DNA of 64,000 nt, taken from assembly GCA_004154925.1 (NCBI GenBank), contig QJNS01000031.1:248001-312000 (forward strand), read 5' to 3'. The DNA comes from Monosporascus cannonballus (Eukaryota > Ascomycota > Sordariomycetes > Xylariales). Every line of letters starts with the position of its first letter. Positions within the stretch are counted from its first letter, which is position 1. This document shows positions 1 to 12,145 of this stretch, one piece after another. A program made the translations under genes and the position numbers. The notes under the pieces were generated by a model. That model saw only the letters and a program-made list of their open reading frames with translations. It was not told the origin of the DNA and ran no database searches.

Positions 1-84
1 CTCAGCTCCCGAGTCCGAGAGCGTCTCATAGGACAAGCCGTCCTCATTCGGCGGCTCTCGTCTGGACGAAGATGGATATGACGG
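1..84 (-). CDS. possible edge exon, unidentified
   Basis: On the minus strand an open frame without stops runs off the left edge. It is rich in Ser, Pro and Glu, with a hydrophilic stretch reading SRREPPNEDGLSYETLSDSG. The same frame is closed by a stop just upstream, near 124-126, and has no ATG. It could therefore only be an internal or last exon entered through an unseen splice acceptor. A plus-strand frame is also open here until a stop at 79-81. No family is recognised, and chance is a real alternative. Confidence 0.15.
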
Positions 85-2678
85 AAAGGGCGCGTATAAC
101 GAATAGTTTGGGAGTATGGAGAATTAGAAAGAAGCCACGCTCTTTTATCTCCTATGCAGGAAATATGGGTGGCATCTGGCCGGATAGAAGGGAAAGGCAG
201 ATGAGAATGTGGACTCTATGAAGAAGTGGAAGGGGTAGTGGGAGAATATATTGCTAAGGAGGAAGGATTCTCGGTATGCAGGCAGGTGCGCTGGGGTATC
301 CTTCAAGGAGGGCACATCTCCCGCAAAGGTGTCTCTCACCACACATCTCCCCCGATTCGTCTAAGAATCATAGTATACTAATGGGGTCCTACCACCAAAA
401 GTACGATATCAACATATAGGGGTAGAAACTGAGACAAGTACGACGCCATGATGTTAACGTATCGAAGCGTCGCTATACAACATAGCGGCTAATTCACGGC
501 TTTCTCCAAATTACCTCTAGTAACACCCAGGATTTCCTGTCCGGATACCTATTTATGTGGCTGTCTTATCGCTTCAGGCATACGGAGCAAGTATGCAATT
601 AGACAGCATATTCAACCAGACCGGATGTCCCGTGCAGCAATTACCTTGCAAGAACTAACCAGTTGTCCTTACATGAATCACGTACGGCAAACCAGAAAAG
701 GAGCGCTGGCGAAGGCTTCTAACTTCCCGGGGTAGGGAGTCTAAGACACTCCGTCGACATCCGCCGCCCGGTTCGGCCGCCATCCCGACAAACAAATGAT
801 CTTTGAAGCACGACTCAGTATCTGATTGAGACGATCTTGTGTCATCATTGACCAACATATTGTACCATGGTTTCCAACGAATACGTCCCCCTACATGTGC
901 CACTGAATTAGAGGCGGAGGCATCCGAAGCGCCTCATCGATACACACCCCCAGGCATTAGCAGCCCCGCCAGATTTGGGCCATCAGTAACTTCCCCGCTG
1001 TTTTGGAATGCAATACGGATCTTATAGGCGAGCTTCCTGTGGACGTCGGTGCCGCACCGCGGGTAGAATAACAAGGGCGCACATGGCGGCCAGCGTCCTA
1101 TTGGCCCCTGCAGAGAGAAAGAGGCCACCCCCTGGAAGACCCCAGGATGCGGGCCGGCTACTTCTCCTGGATATTCTCTTCTTGGTCATGGAGGCGAACA
1201 GGGCAGGTCCTCGCGTTCCTATCCTGAACCAGGCGCGCCGTTGCCATGGTGCTGACCAGCTCCCCGTATAGCCGTCGGGCGGGGCGAGTCAAAAGGAACA
1301 TGAGTCAGTCAACGTTAAGGCGTCACAGCGCCGGGAACTGTACGTAGCTGTTGATTCGGTAGTTACCATTCGTGACACTCTCGGTAAGCCATCGGTGCCG
1401 AGGACGATGACAATTCACCCTAACATCTCCAACGTCCCGCCGAGGAATAAGGCGACCCAGCTCGACTTCCTTCGCCGCCCGCTCTTCGTAACTTCCAGCA
1501 GCTGAGCCTTCTACTCACTCGATATCGAGCTTAAGGCAAGACAACTCTCGTCTCAGGGTCTAATGGCGCAATAGGGATTCCGGCTAGGCACGGTTTAGCG
1601 GTATCGTAAATAGGGGTATTATAAACTGTTTCAACGAACTAACCCCCCGTCCTCAAGTGCATGGCAAGCCGCTTCTAATATTCGGCAACGTTGTGGGCCA
1701 CATACCGAACTCTTTATTGGAGGGTTCGGTGTCGACCGGGCCGTTTTGACCTACTGTCCAAAAAATTGTTAGTAGGTACCTAGGTACTGCAGTTATTTGG
1801 CTTTCACGCAGAAATGGCATTCTACGGGTCGGCTTACTATGGCTAAGTGCAGCCCTATGTATCGTTAGCCAATGAAACACTAGGGTTAAGTGGTTGAGGC
1901 AACGTATCTCGAGAGCAATTTCACCGGCATGCGGTTGGTAGAAGAATTGCAACCTATACTCAAGAATCATACTTAGGAAACTGCAGCTATGATTCCAACC
2001 ACTTGCAAGGGTTGCTTATCAAAGTATTATGGGCTGGGCACAAGTTACAACACTCGGCCGTCAAATCAATGATACCTGGGGAAGATGCAACAGGAAAACC
2101 CTTACTGACATGTGTTATGACGATGCTGTGCACCTCGTCTCGTTGGTGTCCATAGGCCAAGGCGCGGCAATTGGGAAACAGCCCCACCGTGGATAGTAGA
2201 TGCACACAACCATTTTCCGGCTAGCGTTGTAGCGGTGTACCACCTATCTACCTACCTAGGTACGGTACATAGGCTAGTAATCTAAACGAAACGATGAGAG
2301 TCAGACGTCCAAGTATATGGAACTTGTTAGAGGGCAGTAATTCGGAGTATTCTCATAAGCGAGGGGGTGTTAGATGACGTGAGAAGCTTGCTCTCGCATA
2401 CTGCAGACCGGAGTCAGGAGGCCAACAGCCACACCACCCAGAAAGTGCCCCAATGCCCACGGGCGCGTGTGCGTACCCGGAACGCAAGGGGCCGCCTCGG
2501 ACAATAGATTGGTGTAAGCCTCGACAAGGAGAAATAAAGATGTTGTGCGGGGTGCACACTTTCAGTTGGCAAACACAATCTTGCGAGGTCTCCTCTTTTC
2601 TAGTCTAGCAATCCCTGCCTACTTCGACCCATCACACTGTATGAACTCCAACAACTCCGACAACGACACCCTCAGCCA
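85..2678. other. intergenic, no recognisable gene
   Basis: About 2.6 kb of mixed composition in which all frames are closed at short intervals and no domain or splice-linked reading frame could be followed. It holds two copies of a short palindromic motif built on TACCTAGGTA (1772-1787 and 2249-2263). Upstream of the dehydrogenase at 2679 the sequence becomes CA- and CT-rich, as in fungal leaders. Confidence 0.6.
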
Positions 2679-3822
2679 ATGGCGAATCCCAAAGGGACTA
2701 TTCTCCTGACAGGCGCCAACGGTGGCCTAGGATGTGGAATCGTTTCCAAAATCATATCGACGCCTGAGCTGGCGCAATATCACGGCGTCTATGTCGTTCG
2801 CAACGCATCGGTTGCCTCTGCGCTCAAGTCTACCCTTAAAAAAGCACCCGCCTCGCACTCTTATGAAATCCTGCCGCTGGAGCTATCGCTGCTCGCCAAT
2901 GTACGCGAATTCGTTCGGTTGTTTTCTACTCGCGTAGCAGAGCGTGATATTCCACCAGTCCGCACACTTATTTTAAACGCGGGCTATAATGATATGGGGC
3001 AACAGCCCCTTACCGACGAAGGGTTCGACACGAGCTTTGTAGCGAATTATCTGGGACACTGGTTGTTGACCATGATGCTGCTGTAGCGTATAGATCAAGA
3101 GAATGGCCGAATCGTTGTTCTTGGTAGCAACTCTTACGAGTAAGTACCTGCGTTCGTATTGCCCTTTGATAACGAATGCAGCCATGAGCCCCTTAATGTA
3201 TAAACGACTTGGCGGTAACTAATAAAGGCCCCTGGCTCGCGGCGCTTAGTGTCAACCACTCTGTCCATAAATTCGACGGGTATTATGAGGATGGAGGACC
3301 TTTTTCCACGAGGAAAATATTGATACTATTGCTAAGGGTACCTGGAGCAGCAACAGGGACGATTTCCCTCGAAGAGCTGGGGTCCGACGATATGGCGTGG
3401 CTAAGATGTGCGCCATTATGATGGTAGGGGAGCTTCAACGACGTCTCGATACCGACCCGGTCCTTAAAAATATATCTATTACCGGCATTGACCCCGGCAC
3501 GATGGGTACCGGCCTCGTCCGCCGGGGCAATTGGTTCACCCGTGTACTCCTTTGGCCGATTATTCTGCCCCTGCTCGCGCCGTTACTGACCTGGCTCCAA
3601 CCCAATGGCGACGTCCGGACTATTGGCAAATCGAGCGCCGATGTGCTAACGGCCGCTTTTGAAACCGGTTCTGAGGTTAGGGGTAAATATTTCAATGGTT
3701 CGGAGCCGCAGGAGGTGGTCCCCGAGGCTGCGAATATCAAAAAGAGGGCCATGGTCTGGAGGGATAGTGTGAAATATGCCCAGTTGACTGAGCAAGATAC
3801 TACTCTCGTCAACTGGACGTGA
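2679..3822 (+). pseudogene. short-chain dehydrogenase/reductase, broken
   Basis: This is an NAD(P)-dependent SDR with a Rossmann fold. The cofactor motif TGANGGLG lies at residues 11-18, an NAG motif follows (LILNAGYND), and YGVAK near 3390 carries the catalytic Tyr and Lys. The C-terminal part, 3397-3822, is open and well conserved. Exon 1 is interrupted by TAG at 3084-3086 inside MMLL-stop-RIDQENGRIVVLG, where a Gln (CAG) would fit. The intron is best placed at 3140-3249: donor GTAAGT, branch-like CTAAT, acceptor TTAG. Exon 2 then reads NHSVHKFDGYYEDG and loses frame at about 3293-3300 before resuming as NIDTIAKGTWSS. One nonsense codon plus one frameshift make it a probable pseudogene of a fungal class related to retinol-dehydrogenase-like SDRs. 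The substrate cannot be told. Two sequencing errors are the alternative. Confidence 0.75.
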
Positions 3823-5527
3823 TAAGCATCCGTATAAGCACGCTTCAAAGGGTTTCCTAGTATTTCGGCCTTCGCCTGTAATTACGTTACCGACCTATTA
3901 CTTCGTTTTCTGTTATGAGGAATCTCATATCTAGGCTGCTACCGCAATTCGCAGTTGGAACATCTAGACACCCTAGCAAGATTTGTTAAGTGTATCCGAT
4001 CTCTGAATCCAGGAGTCAAATCCCTGCCAATAGTCTTCCCACATTCTCCCCATGTCTATTGATCTAGTTGTTCCAGAAAACGCATCTCGCTCTGTCTATT
4101 ACCGCTCCCAAGCCCTGAATGTCCCTGCGGCGTTACGGGGTGTGGTGTATCCATTAAGCAAGTGCTGCAGTCAAGGGATATATTTGGCTAGTTACCTCCG
4201 GCGGGGTCACTTCACAATCATATAGAATCCAGACAAACTCGTATGGGACTGGACATCGGAGACCGTTCCGCCGATGCCTACCACTATCGCAGCATTCCAA
4301 TTCTCGACGATTCTCGATCTTACCTAAATAAAATCGACGAGGTCACATACCATACACCTTGTGTATACTGCAGTTCGGCCAGGCGGTTATTAATACCAGC
4401 TTTTGACGACCCCACGCCCCCATAAAAAGTTACCATGGTAAGCCCTTCCGTTAGGCTCGAATTCAACCTACCTATTCATTGTATTTAGCATGACTGATTG
4501 AAGTTTCAGAGAAGCATCGGTATGGCTAATCCCAGCACCTCGCTATGGACCTACTAGATTGGACTAGGCGAGATCGGTGAACTTCTGGTCCACCTTAACT
4601 ACTAGTGGTCCCTTGGGGCGCCTTGGGAAGAATAGCCCCGAGACTAGAACTGACGTTGATATGACTTGAGTCCGCCGGTCGGTCTCAGCTGAAAATGCGG
4701 CTATGGGTTGGGTGAAGGGAGATGTGGAGTCTGCCTTCTACCGACAGCCGCTGCAACACACGGACGAGAACATACCTCTCGGCTGTCGGTCGCTCGACTT
4801 GAGCCGCATCAACCGCATCGGACCACATCCTTTGCCTTTCTTCGCCCTGTCTTCGTTTCCGTCCGAGCACCGCTAGCCAATGGCGGCCTTAATCATAGGT
4901 ACTTGAATCTCTCACTCGGGCAATGAGTACCTAATTATGAAGTGGTCTTGTAAGTCCTTGGCAATTAGGTAAACTTCGAGATAAATTTGAAAATCGCTTG
5001 CATCATCGATGTCATCTACGAGTCGTTGGTTGGTAGATCCGTCAACCTGGTCTGCTATTCGGCTCCTATTGCCGTGAGGTTCCAGCCTTGACGCTGAAGA
5101 TAGGTACTTCAACGTCGTCTGCCCTTACCCTACTGCGAGAATATGGCATCTAACGACGTAATACCGATTTCTCGTATTCGAACGGGTCAATCTCGCTGCA
5201 CACCTCGAATAGAACAGTGCGTGTAAGTTGGGCATTTAGTGTCGTGTGCTTCGGACGGAATGGGCGGGCACAAGGTAGCCGTTTCTCGGTCTCGCCCGGC
5301 TCGCCTGCGACAACTCCATTGCCGCTTCGGCTCCCAGGCCGCTGCTTGCGTGTTTCTTCTGGCTTGGCAGACCTTCTCTTACACGATCATAAAATACAAC
5401 TGTTTACACTCAGTGTCACTCCTATCCCCTTCTTTCCAAAGCAGATAATACCTTTTCGGAACCATACTCGCGTTGCCACGCTGCGTGCATCCACCTCATT
5501 TGTTCCCATAGTCGGTTTTACACCTAG
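3823..5527. other. intergenic, no recognisable gene
   Basis: About 1.7 kb with only short chance frames, none with recognisable protein character. The last 150 bases before the permease at 5528 are C/T-rich and presumably hold its promoter and leader. No specific operator was identified. Confidence 0.55.
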
Positions 5528-8167
5528 ATGCCCGTCGAGATGATAGTGTCTCGTAAGACGCTAGGTTCGCTCCTAGGTAAAGCCGTCGGAATCGATGCTG
5601 ACGCCCACCGAAGACAAGTCCCAGATGATCTCATCGACCGCACGACGAGGGCTGTCGTCCCTTTCGACACGTTTTTGGAAGACGACCCTACTGTTAAGGA
5701 GTGGATTTTAGAACATGTGCCCACTAGGGACGGCACAATTGCATACATCACCAGTTTCTTCCCCTTTACTAAATGGATATACCGCTACAATACACGATGG
5801 CTTACCGGGGACATCATTGCCGGTCAGTAACCCAACCGCATATAGCAGCCATGATTTGTTGTTCACCTTGCACAGGCACCACGCTCGGTCTCGTAGTCGT
5901 TCCCCAGGCTTTGTCTTACGCCCTGCTGGCAAATTTAAGCCCGGAATATGGTCTTTACACATCCTTTACTGGGGCTTCCCTGTATTGGCTGTTCGGCACG
6001 TCGAAGGATATCGCGATAGGGGTATGTGGCCGCATTACCGCCTATTAGCCTTCCTCAGCGCCAGCTAACTCTGTACGAGGCTACTGCAGTTGTCTCCCTT
6101 CTCGTCGGCAAAACGGGCGACCGTGTATCTGCAGAGCTCCCAGAATTCAACCGCGAACAGATCGCCAAGACCCATGCCTTCCTTGCCGGGTGTGTTCTCC
6201 TTGTGTTTGCCCTGCTCAGATTAGACTGGATCATCGAGTTCATACCCCATGTGGCCATCGCCGCCTTCGTAACCAGCGCCGCTATCACGATTACTCTTAG
6301 CCAGGTGCCAACGCTCCTCGGCATTGCCGGCGTCAATTCGAAAGGCCCCGCATACCAGGTGGCTATCGGCGTCCTGAAGGGTCTTCCGAGGGCGAAGATG
6401 GACGCGGCCATCGGTCTGACTGCTCTTCTGCTCCTATACAGCATCAAGTGGTTCTGCGAGCATATGGCGAAGCGTAAGCCTCTCCAGAGCAGGTTATGGA
6501 CGACCCTGTTCTCTCTCCGATTTACATTCACCATCGTTCTCTACATTCTCATCAGCTTTCTGGTCAATAGAAACATGCCTCTCGAGGACGCACCCTTCCG
6601 CATCCTTGGCAATCTCCCGACAGGTAATGGTAGGCCTTCCTCCCTTTAAGGGACGGTGTGCTCACACGAAACAGGTTTCAGTCGGGCGGGCGCACCGACG
6701 CTTGACCCGAAGCTGATGTCGGCTCTCCTTCCTGAGCTCCCTGCGACGGTTGTCATTCTCATCCTCGAACATATCGCCATTGGCAAGTCATTTAGCCGAA
6801 TAAACAACTATACTGTCGTTCCCTCTCAGGAGATCATGTCCATCGCTGCCACAAACATGCTTGGACCTTTCGTCGGTGCATATGCTTCGACCGGATCTTT
6901 TGGAGGTACCGCCATCCTATCCAAGGCCGGGGTCAGAACGCCCCTGGCGGGAATATTCAACGGCTTCATCCTCATCTTGGCGCTGTACGCCCTAACAAAT
7001 ATCCTCTACTTCATCCCTATGGCCAGCTTGGCAGCGCTTATCATCCACGCCGTTATCAATGTAATGGAGTCGCCGTCACGCGTCTACAAGACATGTCTCA
7101 TCTCGCCGCCCGACATGGTGATATTCTTCGCGGGAGTCTTCGTTGCGATCTTCACATCCCTCGAGAACGGTATTTACGTGACTGTAGCCATGTCCATCAC
7201 CCTTCTGCTCCTGCGCCTTGCTCGTTCGCGGGGAAGGCTTATGGGCCGACTTAGAGTCTACCACTACCCTAGAGGCAGCAACGCTGGTGCTGTTGGCGGC
7301 AGCCACTCGAAGCCATCATCCGAAACCACCATCATGACGGCCCCCAGGAGCGCCTTTCTCCCCCTTGACCGCCACGACGCATCGAACCCGGCCGTTGCCG
7401 TCGAGTCGCCGTGTGCCGGAGTCTTCATCTACCGCTTCTCAATGGGCTTCAACTACCTGAACCAGGCGCAGCATGTAGACCACATTACGCAGCACATCAT
7501 GCGCGTGACGCGGCGGACCACGAAGACCCAATACGAGCACCCGGGCGACGCGCCCTGGAACGAGCCGCAGCCGCCCGTCAACCACAGTAAGCAGCTGTCC
7601 GCAGATGACTCCGACGATGCGGAGCAACAGACCTGCAAGCCGACGCTCCGCGCCGTGATCTTGGACTTCGCGGCTGTGGGCGGCGTCCTCGACAGCGGCG
7701 CTGTTGAGGGCCTCGTCGACCTGCGCACGCAGCTCGACCGCTGGGCCGCCCCGGACCCTGTTGAGTGGCACTTCGCGCACGCTGGCGACCGCTGGACCCG
7801 CCGCGCCCTCGCCGTCGCCGGGTTCGGGTACCCGGGCGCGCGCCAGCTCGAGCGCGACGGCGGCCGCTGGGAGCCGCTGTTCGTGCTCTCGGAGAAGAAG
7901 CGCGAAGGGTCCGGACCCGCGTCCGCGTCCGGCATCACGAACAACAAACCGCGGACGGGCGACGACAAGACGCTTACCGATGCCGACGGCGTGGAGAAGA
8001 GTCGTACGGCGCGTCGGTCTTCGAGGCTGGCGCCCGTGTACGGCATCAACCGTCCGAATTTCCATATTGACCTTGAAGCCGCGGTGGAGGCTTGCGAGAG
8101 GTCACTTGCGCGGAAGGATAATAGGGAGAGGGGAGACTCGGGGCAGAGTTCTGATGCTTCGGATTAA
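5528..8167 (+). CDS. SulP-family sulfate permease with STAS domain
   Basis: Plasma-membrane sulfate (or related anion) transporter of the SulP/SLC26 family. Four exons join in frame: 5528-5822, 5876-6021, 6080-6623 and 6675-8167, giving 825 residues. The three introns are 53, 58 and 51 nt, all GT-AG. The N-terminus carries a cytosolic region followed by FPFTKWI and then the SulP signature region DIIAG/TTLGLVVVPQALSYALLA, which spans the first splice junction. About ten to twelve hydrophobic segments follow to about residue 530, including LFGTSKDIAIG. A C-terminal STAS domain lies at about residues 572-770, with VILDFAAVGGVLDSGAVEG as its core. It ends in a charged Ser-rich tail. The length matches fungal sulfate permeases. 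The ATG at 5528 was chosen because MPVEMIVSRKTLGSLLGKAVGID resembles their usual start. No break was seen. Substrate specificity is inferred from the family. Confidence 0.93.
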
Positions 8168-8865
8168 AGCCACTTCCCTTAGCATTAGCGGGCGTTGGGT
8201 AAATTTAGAGCATCGGGCGGTTAGATGATACGATATGATACCCCTTTCCATCTAGTCTATTAGTTCATGGCATTACTCCCTGCGCAATTGAAGAATTATG
8301 TGTCTGCCTAGAGGCCCTGATGTCGCACGGGTGACTTGGAGAGGCGCCCCTTGTTAAAAAAGCCCGCTATCTTCCGATTCTACATCCCTATCTCAGTAAG
8401 ATACCCTAGCTCCGTTTATCGACCTACACTAATCGTCACGTTCGGGAAGTGAAATCGACTCAGTTAACACAATAGGCGTTCTTGACGTGCATCGTACCCT
8501 TTACATCCCAGGTTTCGTATGACTGCATTGCAACTATTTCACCCCCGAGTTTGAATGGCGCCAATTCCAACGAATTCGCTCTAGCGGGTTTACCCTCGGT
8601 TGGTCACCCATGGAGCACTTAATAGCATAAAATTATGCAATGTGGCACGGTTATCCTATTTTATTCTATGCCAAGAACCTTGCTAGGGAAAAGATGGGCA
8701 TAAACCTTAGATACATAGCAGTATCAACCCAGCCACACGTTTCGGAAATTGGGCAAGTACGTAAGGTATGGAGTTTGTTAGAAGGCAGGCGCGCGTCGCT
8801 CACGTGCCAAATCTCATCCCAAGTTCCAATTTCAAGCCTCACATCCCAACCTGCAACTCCCCGCG
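8168..8865. other. intergenic
   Basis: About 700 bases between the permease stop and the BTB gene. Open frames near 8640-8890 are short and without protein character. Nothing else is seen. Confidence 0.5.
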
Positions 8866-10010
8866 ATGTCTCATACACTATCTCAGGCCACTAAGGGCAC
8901 GACAGAAACGATCTGCGTCACCCCCGCTACTACAACGGCGGCCGCTAATAAAAGCCACGATAAAGCGTGAGCAAGCCGTATCCTCCACGCGCATCACGTC
9001 GCTAACTTCAGCTAACAGCCTTCTTGAGTCGGGACTCTTCTCCGATGTTGTAGTCAAATGTGGGGAGGAGAGCTGGAGGCTGCACCGCACCATCCCGTCG
9101 CGGTGTCTGGTTCAACAAGGCGCTTACCGGGTCTTTCGAGGTTGGTCCTGGACCCGAGCGACGGTGGGCTCGCGATGAGATTTACGCATGCTAACTGGAA
9201 TCTGGCGCTCGGGAAGCTACCTCTGGTGTCGTCATCATTCACGCCTTTGAGCCGAATCATATCAGCTGGCTCCTGGAGTACATCTGTCTGGGCTGCAAGT
9301 CCAACTTATCATCACTTTTCTTGGCAGGAGGCATACTAATGGATCGACTAAACCTTGATCCACAGGAACTATGCCGCCAAACTCCCATGGCGACCAGATT
9401 GATGGACGTCTTCGACCTCGGCGACTTCTTTGCCATCCCAAAGTTATGCGAAGAGGCCGTTGGGTATTTCTCCAAATATCTTGCTGAAGAGCTCGCCCAA
9501 ATCCAGAGGGAGTACCACTTGTATGATTCGGAGAAGCTCGCCGCGCATATACATACTATCAGGGCCGTTTACGGTCGCGACACGCCCGCCCAAGAGCGCT
9601 TTCTTCCCGGCTTGACAGAGTTCATCCACCGCGCCCGCTACCGCCTCCTCCGAGAACCGGAGTTCACGGCACTGCTCGGCGAGATCCCCGCACTCGCCGT
9701 TAAGATTTTCAGGACGATGGTAGACTCGGGTGAATTTGTTAGAGTCTCGTATCCAAGCGATTGCACTAAGTGTGGGGATGACCTGCAGGATACATGCACT
9801 CATGAGATTCTGCCTAAGACCAAATTGAGGGCGTACTGCAAGAAGTGTGCCGAGAAAAAGGCTTTCACCCCGCCTACTACCGACTGGATGGGCAGATTCG
9901 CCGCATATCGAGAGAAAAAGGAAGAGTATAAGAAGTCGCTGGAGAAGCAATCTGACCAGATTACAGAGACTCCGAACGAAGATTGTTATGTCAGTAATAG
10001 GCAATGGTAG
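8866..10010 (+). pseudogene. BTB/POZ-domain protein with apparent frameshift
   Basis: Fungal BTB/POZ protein, a family of homo-oligomerising adaptors often linked to cullin-3 ubiquitin ligases. Exon 1 is 8866-8966 (MSHTLSQATKGTT...), intron 8967-9018 (GTGAGC...CTAACAG, 52 nt). Exon 2 opens with the BTB hallmark LLESGLFSDVVVKCG...WRLHRTI. At about 9092-9107 the frame is lost: the expected WFNKALTGSFE follows in another frame. A second intron, about 9145-9216, would then lead into ATSGVVIIHAFEPNHISWLL and stay open to the stop at 10008-10010. The distal part has a Cys-rich patch (CTKCGDDLQDTC...YCKKC) that could bind zinc, and a Lys/Glu-rich tail. The gene is either recently broken or carries a sequencing error. 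The second intron has a weak donor (GTCCTG), so that boundary is uncertain. Its function is otherwise unknown. Confidence 0.62.
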
Positions 10011-10713
10011 GAGTCCTTGGTTATCTGCGTGGAGGATACAACTCATGGCATAAAGAAGCTATGGTTTGAAAACTAAGAGGTTCTTCAGCTGTGACGATCG
10101 AGATGGATAGATTGTTTAGCACTACATATATGCAGAACCATGTGCACCCAATTCTTCTCACATGTCATCATAGAAACCGGAGCACCAAAGAGTAAAAGCT
10201 CAGTGGTCACACGCTATAATCTCAGTCCATAATCGCATAAAATACCCGCTTATGAGAATTATTTCACATTTCATCAGAAACAACTACTATGCCCGCTGTT
10301 AAGGGGGAATTGGGAGAAGGGGGTCATCAAATCCGGTGCGGGTCCAAGGTGCCTGTCATCTGCATAAGTATCCGCAAGTAGGGTGGAGACCACCCAGGTT
10401 AGTTGCATAGGGCTGCATTTATGCATTATTGCATGCGTTAAAGGGACATCAAAGCTGCAAGTACGCAGGTCCACATCCACACAAGCCCCTGTCAGTATTC
10501 CCTTTAGGCACCTACCCAAGTAGGTAGGTCCTAGCGGTCGATGTAGAGAGCGATAGGGCGCGAAATTGACATATAGGAGTGGGCCGCGAAAGCCAGTCAG
10601 TCTACCAAGCTTTTCTTCCCACTTCTGACTCAAGGAGATCGTGGTATAAATGTGGAACGGTGCAGCTGTGCTAGATTCTCCAATCGCGCCGAGAAGGTTT
10701 TAATAATTCGTTC
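10011..10713. other. intergenic
   Basis: About 700 bases with a purine/pyrimidine-mixed sequence and no supported gene. It contains a CCTACCCAAGTAGGTAGG copy of the dispersed TACCTA/TAGGTA palindrome at 10511-10528. Confidence 0.5.
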
Positions 10714-11376
10714 TTGAAGCACCCTATGTCACCTCCTGAAATGGCGGTCGCTGCCAATTCAACAAACATCACCCTGGAGTCAGTAACAGGAGGCGGAATG
10801 CCAGAGAGGCAAGCCACACCATCAGCCGGTCCGACAACAAACACACAGATTGCCGATGCCTCGCCAGCAGACGCGGCCGCGATTGTGGCGCTAGGCACCA
10901 AGATGTTCACAGAGAGCTTTGGGTACTCGATCCCGCCCGACGACCTCGCCGCGTTCTTGGACTCCACGTACTCGGGGGCGGCGCTCAATGCGGAGCTGCG
11001 GAACCCGCGGATATTCACCTGGACAGCCAAGGACGCCGAGGGGGTGTCCTTGCTGGGCTTCGTGCAGCTCGTGCGCGGCAAGACGGACGAGTGCCTGGGA
11101 GAGTCCACGGATCTGGACCCGAACGACATCGCCCACCTGCACAGGCTATACGTCGACAGCCGTGCCCACGGCGGCGGCATCGGGAGCCGGCTCATCGCCG
11201 TCGCGGAGGAACGGGCGAGGGCCGAGGGGTTCGCGAAGATGTGGTTGACCGTCTGGGAGGAGAACGAGAGGGCCCAGCGCCTGTACGAGAGGCTCGGGTT
11301 CAAGAAGGTCGGGAAGACGGATTTTGTCATGGGGCAGTGCGTTCAGCAGGATTGGGTCATGATCAAGGACCTATGA
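10714..11376 (+). CDS. GNAT-family N-acetyltransferase
   Basis: Single-exon gene of 220 residues. It belongs to the GNAT superfamily, which transfers an acetyl group from acetyl-CoA to an amine. Residues 46-60 (IADASPADAAAIVAL) fit the first GNAT strand and helix. Motif A lies at 143-167 (HRLYVDSRAHGGGIGSRL), where the AHGGGIG turn corresponds to the acetyl-CoA pyrophosphate loop. Motif B (WEENERAQRLYERLGF, 181-196) follows with the usual Asn and the Tyr of the C-terminal arm. The first 45 residues are low-complexity and Thr/Pro-rich. Later ATGs at codons 5 or 10 could also start the protein, since the conserved part begins near residue 46. The acceptor could be a polyamine, antibiotic or protein; the sequence does not say. 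The gene is GC-rich and looks intact. Confidence 0.86.
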   Translation: MKHPMSPPEMAVAANSTNITLESVTGGGMPERQATPSAGPTTNTQIADASPADAAAIVALGTKMFTESFGYSIPPDDLAAFLDSTYSGAALNAELRNPRIFTWTAKDAEGVSLLGFVQLVRGKTDECLGESTDLDPNDIAHLHRLYVDSRAHGGGIGSRLIAVAEERARAEGFAKMWLTVWEENERAQRLYERLGFKKVGKTDFVMGQCVQQDWVMIKDL

Positions 11377-12145
11377 CAATGAATTACTATCATGTCTTCA
11401 AAGCAGTTGTTCTCCCGTTGTGCTGTCCGTGAGCAGATAGGCCAGGAAAGCAGACGCTGCGTGCGCAGCTGGGTTAACCGTCCGGGCGCTTCGGTCTACT
11501 GGTGGAACACTACCTCTTTAGGTTAAATTTCAGCGACTATAGGCAGGCAGGTAGGTTCTCGTGCACCTAACGCCCGTGTCACAGGACTGTCATGTTTCGA
11601 ACATTTTCGCGTAGGCTCTAAGCCAAGAGGGGCAGAAGTTAGGATATTAGGTGCAGGACAGGGCCAGTCAAAACACCGGGGTTCGGCTGGATAGTACAAC
11701 GAGCTTCTATAGTGAGCTATGTTCTGCTTCTACTCTGATACAGCCCCAATAACTGATATTGACAATTGGCCTTCCAATTATTCTCAGCGGCATAACCAAA
11801 GAACATATACTCACGGCTTAAGCGAGCCGACTAGCGTTTGCGAGTGTTGAAGTCTGTATTCAAGGTCATATCTGCCTTAAGGCCATTCCGTGTTATTCAT
11901 AGCTAAGTTGTCATTATGTGCACAGATAATTGCGCCGAACACCTACTATCCAAGCTAGGAAACTCTGTTTACATACTGGAGAAACCAAAGGGATATGTTA
12001 GGTTCAGGACTTCGGAGTATATTTCGAAGATAACGTCTTGATCCAAAAAACCACCCGGCGCACAGATTCCCTAGGTATGTAGGTGATTGCTCCAGAATCA
12101 GCTCGATGTGCAATCAGCCGCCAGACCTGGCCGTGCCAGAAAACA
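11377..12145. other. intergenic
   Basis: About 770 bases, with no open frame of substance and no repeat seen apart from one short TAGG-rich stretch near 11541-11553. Confidence 0.5.

Noticed and set aside
3990..4060. tRNA-like B box (GAGTCAAATCCC)
   Set aside because: No matching A box or cloverleaf could be drawn around it.
7439..8065. Long minus-strand ORFs over the permease 3' half
   Set aside because: Shadows of the GC-rich STAS-domain exon.
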